Source: Saprospiraceae bacterium UBA7328
GTDB taxonomy: Bacteria; Bacteroidota; Bacteroidia; Chitinophagales; Saprospiraceae
Direction: 5' to 3'
NCBI GenBank assembly: GCA_002471345.1
Contig: DKPS01000136.1
Location: forward strand, 46,595 to 56,660
DNA length: 10,066 bases
Shown: piece after piece, positions 1-5,520 of the stretch
Layout of the letters: each line of letters begins with the position of its first letter
Numbering within the stretch: position 1 is the stretch's first letter
Position numbers and translations under genes: made by a program
The notes under the pieces: generated by a model
The model's database searches: none
What the model saw: only the letters and a program-made list of their open reading frames with translations
What the model was told of the DNA's origin: nothing

Positions 1-48
<48 letters not shown>

Positions 49-99
49 ATGTTATTCTTTGGTTTTGTTATTCTGATTCTCACCGTCTTTACGGGAGTG

Positions 100-130
100 C
101 AAATATAAACGCTTATACTATAAATGCAAA
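100..130 (-). promoter_or_regulatory. Bacteroidota-type promoter for the initiator tRNA
   Basis: On the minus strand TTTG (127-130) is followed by a 19-nt spacer and then TATATTTG (100-107). This is an exact match to the -33 TTTG / -7 TAnnTTTG arrangement known for the main sigma factor of Bacteroidota. Transcription would start near position 93-95, leaving a leader of about 45 nt before the mature tRNA 5' end. The element is a strong clue to the phylum. Confidence 0.7.
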
Positions 131-241
131 CCTTCTGCCAGTCATAATAGTTCCCAAGTAATAAAATATTTCCTCCTTTTACATGTCATCTATACTTTAT
201 TAGTAAAGTCCACCAATATTAAGGGCACTTTTAACTAAATT

Positions 242-248
242 AGGAGGG
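242..248 (+). promoter_or_regulatory. Shine-Dalgarno-like AGGAGGG with unusual spacing
   Basis: AGGAGGG ends 17 nt before the ATG at 266, which is too far for normal initiation, but only 8 nt before an in-frame ATA at 257 (ATA AAC AAG ATG). The original start may have been an ATG at 257 that is now ATA, or the site may be irrelevant, since many Bacteroidota genes do not depend on Shine-Dalgarno pairing. Confidence 0.35.
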
Positions 249-265
249 TACAAACAATAAACAAG

Positions 266-695
266 ATGACTGAAAAATCAAGTGTACCTGTAATTTATTG
301 GGTAATTGCTGCCATTGCATTGATCTGGAATCTTATGGGACTTTATGCCTTTTATGCAGATATGACAATGACTCCTGAATCTCTAGCTGCTATGGAAGAA
401 GCCCAAAGAGGACTATGAGAATTTCCCAATGTGGAAAAAAGTGGCATATGGCGCCGCAACTATTTTTGGGTTTTTAGGCTCACTGGGATTAGTGCTACGG
501 AAGACATGGGCAGTACCATTATTATTAATATCACTTATCGGAGTAACTATACAATCCGCTCATAACATTTTCATGACTAATGCAGCGGAAGTAATGGGAA
601 CTGGAGCAATGGCTTTACAATTGGTGATTTTAGCAATAGCCGCCTTTTTATATTACTATGGGCGCAGCAGTGCTGGAAAAGGATGGCTTTCGTGA
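266..695 (+). pseudogene. Small four-helix membrane protein, broken by a frameshift near 413-418
   Basis: Two overlapping reading frames together make one protein of about 143 residues. The first (from ATG 266) gives a short N-terminus, a transmembrane helix (about residues 9-30) and ends in AMEEAQRGL followed by TGA (416-418). The second frame continues with YENFPMWKK, then three hydrophobic segments (including FGFLGSLGLVL, VPLLLISLIGV and LQLVILAIAAFLYYY) and stops at 693-695. Adding a TA dinucleotide at 415-416 (CTATGAG to CTATATGAG) restores QRGLYENFPMW, the pattern I remember from a small uncharacterised inner-membrane family in Bacteroidota and proteobacteria. The downstream frame alone has an ATG at 429 and could be called as an 88-residue gene, but it would lack the first helix. 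Function is unknown. A sequencing error would look the same as a real lesion. Confidence 0.75.
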
Positions 696-1014
696 TTAAA
701 TGATTCCTTTAGATGTAACATCAAATATTCTTCAATCCTAAAATAAGAAAGGTGTTCTACCTTATAAGAACACCTTTCTTATTACCCATATTCTCCATAG
801 ATAGCTCTGTCTTTTTAATGCTTGTATTCATCAATTTTCTCCTTGTATTCATCTAATCTCACACTTATCCATGCAACTATATCGAAGACACATGAGTTTA
901 TATAGCAGAACATTGTTTGTTAAAATGATGTAAATCTAAATCACAACAAAGATTTATAATACAAACAAACAACAATTCAATATTTTATTTTATTTAACAT
1001 AAAAAACGATCATC
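696..1014. other. Gene-poor spacer, AT-rich
   Basis: This 319-nt stretch has no convincing gene. It contains the perfect 17-bp hairpin described separately (742-783), a 12-nt direct repeat CTTGTATTCATC at 821-832 and 842-853, a doubtful 32-codon minus-strand ORF (815-913) that explains the repeat, and a very AT-rich leader (about 940-1014) before the small ORF at 1015. A TATAAT sits at 955-960, but no matching upstream element was found. Confidence 0.5.
742..783 (+). terminator. Rho-independent, probably bidirectional terminator
   Basis: A perfect 17-bp inverted repeat (742-758 with 767-783) encloses an 8-nt loop, ACCTTATA. The outer arms are AATAAGAAAGG and CCTTTCTTATT, so transcripts from either side end in a U-rich arm. 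It lies 47 bp after the stop of the broken membrane protein gene and would terminate it on the plus strand. It could also end a minus-strand transcript from the 800-950 region. Confidence 0.8.
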
Positions 1015-1143
1015 ATGACAAACTTTGTAACAAGTCACAATCCATTTACTAAAGGAATTCGTCCAAAGCAGTTTTTAAGCGCAAGATTAGAAATGCTCAA
1101 GAGAGAACAAATGTTAAAAGGGATAAAGAAGTCAACAACTTAA
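1015..1143 (+). CDS. Small basic hypothetical protein, 42 residues
   Basis: An ATG at 1015 opens a 42-codon frame ending in TAA at 1141-1143. The product begins MTNFVTSHNPFTKG, continues with an Arg/Lys-rich segment predicted by eye to be helical (SARLEMLKREQMLKGIKK) and ends STT. It is clearly basic, with no membrane segment or signal peptide and no cysteine. I do not recognise a family. Support for a real gene is contextual: a long AT-rich leader like those of expressed Bacteroidota genes precedes it, and a strong intrinsic terminator begins 44 nt after its stop on the same strand. No Shine-Dalgarno is visible. Alternatives are that the transcript is a small RNA, or that the peptide is a leader for the ankyrin gene downstream. 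Confidence 0.5.
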   Translation: MTNFVTSHNPFTKGIRPKQFLSARLEMLKREQMLKGIKKSTT

Positions 1144-1187
1144 AAAAGCAGGAAAAGAATTCCATAATTTTTCAAAGATTTAACAAC

Positions 1188-1230
1188 AAACCCCTGAGTC
1201 GCAACATTCAGGGGTTTCTTTATTATTTTT
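1188..1230 (+). terminator. Strong intrinsic terminator after the small ORF
   Basis: AAACCCCTGA (1188-1197) pairs perfectly with TCAGGGGTTT (1208-1217) around a 10-nt loop and is followed by a T-rich run (TCTTTATTATTTTT region to 1230). It belongs to the transcript that includes 1015-1143. It ends only 7 bp before the start codon at 1238, so it may instead act as an attenuator for that gene. Confidence 0.85.
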
Positions 1231-1237
1231 ATAATTA

Positions 1238-1912
1238 ATGAGAGGCGTTGGTATTTATAAAGCTGAAATTGTCAAACAAATTCACAATTTCTATGGTGAT
1301 TTACTTATTCGCAGAAATGAATTTTTAACCATAAAAAATCATCTCAAAGCTTTAGCAGAAAAGCACAGAGAAGGAGTAAAAAGTAAAATCCCTTGCACTT
1401 TCGTCGAACTCAATAATTACCACCCTAGTTACATAGGTAAAGCTGTGGATCAACTTCTTGATTTTGAAATACCGAAAGAGGCTAGTTACGAATGTGTTGC
1501 ATATGAACACGGATTCGCATCTTGGTTAGATTTAAATCACAAGACAGACTGTCCATACAATCATCAATTTGAAGTTGGATTAGATTATCTATTAAATGGT
1601 GATTTGGATAGTCTTTCGGATCATTTAGATCTGAACTCTGACATTATAAATCAAACCTCTCTATTTGGACATAAAGCAATGTTATTGCACTATACGGCTA
1701 GCAATGGTGTAGAGTTTTGGAGACAACAGGTTCCGCTTAATCTACCAAAAGTAATTGAGTTACTCATTGAAAAAGGAGCTGATTTGAAAGCTAAAATGAA
1801 GGTGTATGGTGGTGAGTATGACACATTATCATTACTAACTAGTAGTGCTCATCCTTATAAGGCTAGAGTCGGGAAGGCTGCTGAACAAGTTTTACAACGT
1901 CAAGTGATGTAA
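1238..1912 (+). CDS. Ankyrin-repeat domain protein
   Basis: This 224-residue soluble protein has no signal peptide or membrane segment. Its middle carries CVAYEHGFASWLDL (about residues 86-99), the 'REHGF.SW..L' motif that often precedes ankyrin repeats in this bacterial group. Next comes a degenerate ankyrin region: LLNGDLDSLSDHLDLN, FGHKAMLLHYTASNGVEFWRQ, VIELLIEKGADLKAKM and YGGEYDTLSLLTSSAHP. I remember the GH.A.LLHY.A.NGVE ... YGG ... TL.LL.SS.HP series from other ankyrin proteins, which often go on with another repeat; here the protein stops soon after (KAAEQVLQRQVM). A protein-binding role is the general expectation and the partner is unknown. The ATG at 1238 is the only usable start, since an in-frame TAA lies at 1232-1234 and no later ATG comes before residue 145. 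There is no room for a promoter between the upstream terminator and this start. Confidence 0.8.
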   Translation: MRGVGIYKAEIVKQIHNFYGDLLIRRNEFLTIKNHLKALAEKHREGVKSKIPCTFVELNNYHPSYIGKAVDQLLDFEIPKEASYECVAYEHGFASWLDLNHKTDCPYNHQFEVGLDYLLNGDLDSLSDHLDLNSDIINQTSLFGHKAMLLHYTASNGVEFWRQQVPLNLPKVIELLIEKGADLKAKMKVYGGEYDTLSLLTSSAHPYKARVGKAAEQVLQRQVM

Positions 1913-1916
1913 TAAA

Positions 1917-1956
1917 AGTTGACAACCAAAATTGGTCGTCAACTCCTTTATTTTAT
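1917..1956 (+). terminator. Terminator of the ankyrin gene, probably shared with the convergent gene
   Basis: AGTTGACAACC (1917-1927) pairs with GGTCGTCAACT (1934-1944) with one A-C mismatch around a short A/T loop, then CCTTTATTTTAT follows. It begins 4 bp after the ankyrin stop. On the minus strand the hairpin is followed by TTTTATTA, so it can also serve the DUF1761 gene, whose undisrupted frame would end at 1953. Confidence 0.75.
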
Positions 1957-2021
1957 CGCATAATTTCTAAAATACCACCCATTATAGCAGTAGATATCAG
2001 CCAATATGCTATATGAATCCA
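1953..2021 (-). pseudogene. Leftover C-terminal helix of the DUF1761 gene beyond an in-frame TAA
   Basis: Directly after the TAA at 2022-2024 the same frame reads 22 codons, from WIHIAYWL through STAIMGGILEIMR, to a TAA at 1953-1955. The peptide is hydrophobic and matches the closing segment I expect in DUF1761 proteins (a YW....LMGGI-like helix). With any sense codon at the TAA (TAC or TAT would be one change) the protein would be 147 residues, a normal family length, ending against the shared terminator. Confidence 0.65.
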
Positions 2022-2396
2022 TTAGTTTTTAGGGCCTCTCCTTTCAAACATTCCATTAATAACAAAGCAAGGAATTAAAAAGAAAGCTGAATACATGGCT
2101 CCATGCAGAGCACCATGACCAAAAGTGTTATGAGTTCCTGTAATCTCATCGGATAAATGCATGAAATGATTTCCATGTGTTGTCTGAATAAGAGCATCTA
2201 ACCCAAATGCTAACATGATTAATAATATAAGTGAGACCCCCATTATCATCGGCATATTTCCTTGCTCCCGATACCAATCTTCAGTTTTACCAGTCGTTTC
2301 AATCCATTGTTTCCCCAGTACAGGGCCATACCATAAATAACCCATAATAGTCGGCACTAAGCCAGCTAAGATTATTGAAATCCAGTTAGTTTCCAT
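2022..2396 (-). CDS. DUF1761 family membrane protein, cut short by an in-frame stop
   Basis: The product starts METNWISIILAGLVP and is 124 residues long. It has an N-terminal helix with LVPTIMGYLWYGPVLGKQW, the typical DUF1761 start, then a second helix (IMGVSLILLIMLAFGLDAL), and FGHGALHGAMYSAFFLIPCFVINGMFE, the third helix with the conserved HG..HG pattern. The family function is unknown. Translation ends at TAA 2022-2024 after ERRGPKN, where related proteins continue with one more helix; that helix is still encoded in the same frame just beyond. I chose the start at 2396 because an upstream ATG at 2492 would add 32 residues that overlap the kinase gene and do not resemble the family. The gene follows the kinase by 52 nt and is probably cotranscribed with it. 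Confidence 0.75.
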   Translation of the reverse strand: METNWISIILAGLVPTIMGYLWYGPVLGKQWIETTGKTEDWYREQGNMPMIMGVSLILLIMLAFGLDALIQTTHGNHFMHLSDEITGTHNTFGHGALHGAMYSAFFLIPCFVINGMFERRGPKN

Positions 2397-2448
2397 TCTC
2401 GTCAAGTTTTTATTAATGAATAGTACCAAGTAAAATAGCCATAATAGC

Positions 2449-3300
2449 TCAGTATTCAGGAAATAACATATGATATTTTTCCATTCTTTCAAGGATCCCT
2501 ATTAAAGATTTTGAATTTTTCAGACCTATATCTTCGACCATTATCGAAGCCGCACAATGCGCATAAATCGCTGAATACCTTATATCGTTGGATTTACAAA
2601 AGGCCAAAAGGTAAGCAGTACTGAAAGTGTCCCCTGCTCCTGTAGCATCTATCTCCAAAACTGGGTATGAAGGGTAAAAATATTTCTTTTTTCCTTTGAA
2701 AATAGATACTCCTTCCTCACCATGAGTAAGAATAACATGGTCCACGATAGATACAATTAAAGGAATTTCAGTTTCCATTCCTCTCATATCATCGTCACTT
2801 AAAAATATTAAATCTAGGTCTACAAGTTTATTCCAATCCATTTTCTGAGAATACACTAATCCATTGGTATCCCATGATCTCATTGAACCTTGTATAATAG
2901 CTCCCATGATTGAGTTCTTGAATTTATCAACAAGGATGAAGTCTATCTCATTAGCTATTGAACCAATCAAAACAATAGGGATATTACAAAGCTCATCTGG
3001 AACATGATTTTTAGAGATATCTTTTGCTCTCGAATGGATATACTGTATTCTTTGATTTTCAGCATATCGATTCTCAAAAACTGTAGTTTCATCAGCATCA
3101 ATATTGTAAAATGCGATATGATTTAGTTCAAATTGATTCTTAAAAAGGAAATCTTTTCCAACACTTGTCAATACAGCTGAGTTAACACCCAAAGATGTAG
3201 CAATCAGAGATGCATAAGACACTGAACCTCCTAAGATATATCCATCATCCGTTTTATCATGACAACAATGACCTATACATAACAATTCAAATTTCTTCAA
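2449..3300 (-). CDS. PfkB-family sugar kinase, possibly myo-inositol kinase-like
   Basis: This 283-residue cytosolic protein belongs to the ribokinase/PfkB superfamily. The substrate-side glycine pair is GG at residues 24-25 (YILGGSVSYAS). The C-terminal signature EIDATGAGDTF spans about 216-226, with catalytic base Asp224 and the GAGD anion hole. LTHGEEGVSIF (191-201) is the usual strand-turn before the ATP site. The N-terminus (LCIGHCCHD) and the DIGL turn near 257-260 remind me of plant myo-inositol 3-kinase more than of ribokinase or fructokinase; this is recall, not a search. The start is a TTG at 3300 overlapping the dehydrogenase stop as TTGA, with an in-frame stop upstream and no earlier ATG, which suggests translational coupling. 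The neighbouring inositol-dehydrogenase-like gene supports a cyclitol or related sugar substrate, but the substrate is not proven. Confidence 0.85.
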   Translation of the reverse strand: MKKFELLCIGHCCHDKTDDGYILGGSVSYASLIATSLGVNSAVLTSVGKDFLFKNQFELNHIAFYNIDADETTVFENRYAENQRIQYIHSRAKDISKNHVPDELCNIPIVLIGSIANEIDFILVDKFKNSIMGAIIQGSMRSWDTNGLVYSQKMDWNKLVDLDLIFLSDDDMRGMETEIPLIVSIVDHVILTHGEEGVSIFKGKKKYFYPSYPVLEIDATGAGDTFSTAYLLAFCKSNDIRYSAIYAHCAASIMVEDIGLKNSKSLIGILERMEKYHMLFPEY

Positions 3301-4316
3301 CTTGAGAATTTTATTATTTGTCCTGATTTAAAGGAATCTGTAAAAGCAATAGTTGCCTCTGTCGCCTTTAAGGCGTTATTGATATCCATTTCCACATGCT
3401 TATTTTCTATTATGATGTCAATGAAATCGGACACCATAGCTTGAAAAGCATTTTGAAACCTGTCCCAAAATGTCTCGACGCATTCTCTTCTTGCACCATA
3501 TTCGTCATAAATCTCTACCCTATTCTTTTGTGCTGGCCTTCCTATTCTCAAAGTTCCTTTTGTACCTACTACTTCTGTATAAGTATCATGTCCATGCATC
3601 CCTGTACGGCTCGCATTGATTACAGCTATTGCTCCGTTTGAAAAAGTGCAAGTGCTCATCACATTATCTGCATCACCTTTTGCTGCAAAAGCCGGATACT
3701 TATATGCCCCACCAACTGAATAAGCTGTTGTCATTTCCGAATTCAAAAACCATCTCGCCAAATCCACATCATGAACATTAAAGTCATGAAATATTCCTCC
3801 ACTTTTATTTACATACTCTATCTGGAATTCAGAAACGGAATCCTTATCCACAGTTTGTGATCGGACTAAAAAAGGAGTACCTATTGAGCCGTCATCCACC
3901 TTTGACTTAGCGTACACATAACTTTCATCATATCTTCTCACAAAGCCTACCATTGCTTTAAGGTGACTATTTTTTTCAGCAACTTTCATTACTTTTTTGC
4001 AAGATTCCAACTCTATAGCTAGTGGTTTTTCACTAAAAACGTGTTTACCACCTTCCAATGCGGAAACTATCTGATCGGCATGCATATCTGTACTACTCAC
4101 CACATAGATGGCATCCAACTCATTCATTTCTAGCATATCATCATAAGAACTAAATAGATTTGTAATATCTAGATCCCTTTTGGCTTGTCTCAATTCTTCG
4201 GACGATATCGAACAGATTGCAATCAAATCCGCCTTTGGAACATTGTACTTTAAAAAATGTGCATAGACTTTTCCTAATCTTCCGTATCCTACCAATCCGA
4301 CTTTGATCATTTTCAT
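3297..4316 (-). CDS. Gfo/Idh/MocA family oxidoreductase, inositol 2-dehydrogenase type
   Basis: This 339-residue NAD(P)-dependent dehydrogenase is of usual family length. The N-terminal Rossmann motif is GLVGYGRLG (7-15). EKP at 96-98 holds the catalytic Lys97. SGGIFHDFNVHDVDLARW (172-189) holds Asp178 and His182, spaced as the Asp/His pair in Bacillus IolG (Lys97, Asp172, His176). FVRRYDESY after the first domain also fits the inositol dehydrogenase branch. The expected reaction is oxidation of a ring hydroxyl, for example myo-inositol to scyllo-inosose, but the family is broad and other sugars are possible. It leads a minus-strand unit with the kinase (4-nt overlap) and diverges from ddl across a 106-bp gap. 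The family call is firm; the substrate call is tentative. Confidence 0.88.
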   Translation of the reverse strand: MKMIKVGLVGYGRLGKVYAHFLKYNVPKADLIAICSISSEELRQAKRDLDITNLFSSYDDMLEMNELDAIYVVSSTDMHADQIVSALEGGKHVFSEKPLAIELESCKKVMKVAEKNSHLKAMVGFVRRYDESYVYAKSKVDDGSIGTPFLVRSQTVDKDSVSEFQIEYVNKSGGIFHDFNVHDVDLARWFLNSEMTTAYSVGGAYKYPAFAAKGDADNVMSTCTFSNGAIAVINASRTGMHGHDTYTEVVGTKGTLRIGRPAQKNRVEIYDEYGARRECVETFWDRFQNAFQAMVSDFIDIIIENKHVEMDINNALKATEATIAFTDSFKSGQIIKFSS

Positions 4317-4396
4317 TCTAATGTTCTATTCTTGTGCAAAATAGAAATTGGAGTGATATTCTATATATTGACTGCGCAATAATTATAATGTCTTTC

Positions 4397-4404
4397 TACT
4401 TTTG
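4397..4404 (+). promoter_or_regulatory. Candidate -7 box for ddl
   Basis: TACTTTTG matches TAnnTTTG exactly and would place the transcript start about 12 nt before the ddl ATG. The upstream half is weak: the nearest TTG (4368-4370) leaves a 26-bp spacer, longer than usual. The 4317-4422 gap must also contain the promoter of the divergent dehydrogenase, for which I see only an imperfect TATTTTG. Confidence 0.35.
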
Positions 4405-4422
4405 ACATAAATAAATGGCTGT

Positions 4423-5520
4423 ATGTCAAAACTAAATGTTGGGGTATTTTTTGGTGGCAAATCTGCCGAGCATGAAATATCTCTTATTTCCGCCCAGAAT
4501 GTGATTAAATCACTGGACAGAAAAAAATATAATCCAGTTCTAATTGCTATAGATCAAGAAGGTCAATGGTTTTATCAATCTGATGAAGAACTTTTGTTTG
4601 TCACTGATGATCCCAAAAAAATCAAAATCCTTGATAAAAGTACTCCAGTATTATTATCACCCGTAGCGAATGATCATCGAATAATTCAAATACAAAGTCT
4701 AGAAACTTTGGCAAAAATAGATATCATCTATCCAGTCCTGCATGGTACATATGGAGAAGATGGGGCCATTCAAGGCCTAGCTAAAATGGCCAACCTTCCA
4801 TGCGTGGGTTGTGGAATTATAGGATCATCGGTAGGAATGGATAAGGAAATAATGAAAAGAGTGCTTACTGCAAATGAAATTCAAAATGCACCTTACATCA
4901 CTATAAGAAGAAATGACAACCCTTATCCAAGCTATGAAGAAGCAGAAGCGAAATTAGGTAGTGAATTATTTGTAAAACCATCTAACATGGGTTCATCAGT
5001 AGGAATAACTCATGTCAAACAAAAGAATGAGTATGCAAAAGCATTAGACTATGCTTTTCAATATGACAACAAGATCATTATAGAATCTAGAGTAAAAGGC
5101 AGAGAAGTCGAATGTGCAGTTATGGGGAATCTTGATCCTAAAGCCTCTATTGTCGGTGAAGTGATCCCAAAAGGTGGCTTCTATTCATATGAATCAAAAT
5201 ATATTGATGAAGATGGAGCAGCCTTAGAGGTCCCTGCAAAAATCACTCAAGAGGAATTAAAAATGATCCAAGACATATCTATCAAGGCTTTTAAGGTATT
5301 AGAGTGTAGAGGTATCACCCGTGTAGATATGTTTTTAACGCCTTCTGGAGCATGTTTTATCAATGAGATTAATACATTGCCCGGCTTTACTAAAATCAGC
5401 ATGTACCCAACTCTATGGGATATATCAGGAGTGTCTATCCAAGATCTGGTAGATTTATTAATTAATTATGCCATAGAGGAACACCAAGATTTAGAAAATT
5501 TAGAAGTAAAATTTAGTTGA
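4423..5520 (+). CDS. ddl: D-alanine--D-alanine ligase, DdlA-like
   Basis: The enzyme joins two D-alanines with ATP for peptidoglycan precursor synthesis in the cytosol. At 365 residues it has the length of E. coli DdlA and VanA-type ligases rather than the shorter (about 305-325) DdlB form. Motifs in order: GGKSAEHEIS (11-20), HGTYGEDG (107-114), the ATP-grasp KPSNMGSSVG (185-194), the omega-loop FYSYESKY (253-260) whose tyrosine pattern is that of Ala-Ala rather than D-lactate ligases, VDMF (301-304), and the metal-binding NEINTLPGFT (314-323). All key residues appear intact. The start fits the family N-terminus; a six-codon ORF at 4415-4435 overlaps it out of frame and is probably chance. 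The gene is alone in its direction, away from any cell wall cluster, and converges with hutG, overlapping it by 8 bp. Confidence 0.95.
   Translation: MSKLNVGVFFGGKSAEHEISLISAQNVIKSLDRKKYNPVLIAIDQEGQWFYQSDEELLFVTDDPKKIKILDKSTPVLLSPVANDHRIIQIQSLETLAKIDIIYPVLHGTYGEDGAIQGLAKMANLPCVGCGIIGSSVGMDKEIMKRVLTANEIQNAPYITIRRNDNPYPSYEEAEAKLGSELFVKPSNMGSSVGITHVKQKNEYAKALDYAFQYDNKIIIESRVKGREVECAVMGNLDPKASIVGEVIPKGGFYSYESKYIDEDGAALEVPAKITQEELKMIQDISIKAFKVLECRGITRVDMFLTPSGACFINEINTLPGFTKISMYPTLWDISGVSIQDLVDLLINYAIEEHQDLENLEVKFS

Noticed and set aside
194..209. Inverted repeat ACTTTA-TTAG-TAAAGT as an operator
   Set aside because: A 6-bp A/T-rich stem is expected by chance in this sequence, and no second copy is seen.
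955..960. TATAAT as a promoter -10 box for the 1015 ORF
   Set aside because: No suitable -35 or -33 element at the right distance, and Bacteroidota promoters do not use this consensus.
2397..2492. N-terminal extension of the DUF1761 gene starting at ATG 2492
   Set aside because: It overlaps the end of the kinase gene by 44 nt and adds a segment unlike the family start; METNWISIILAG at 2396 is the natural beginning.
3396..3641. 81-codon plus-strand frame inside the dehydrogenase gene
   Set aside because: It is antisense to a gene with clear family motifs, and its product has no recognisable features.
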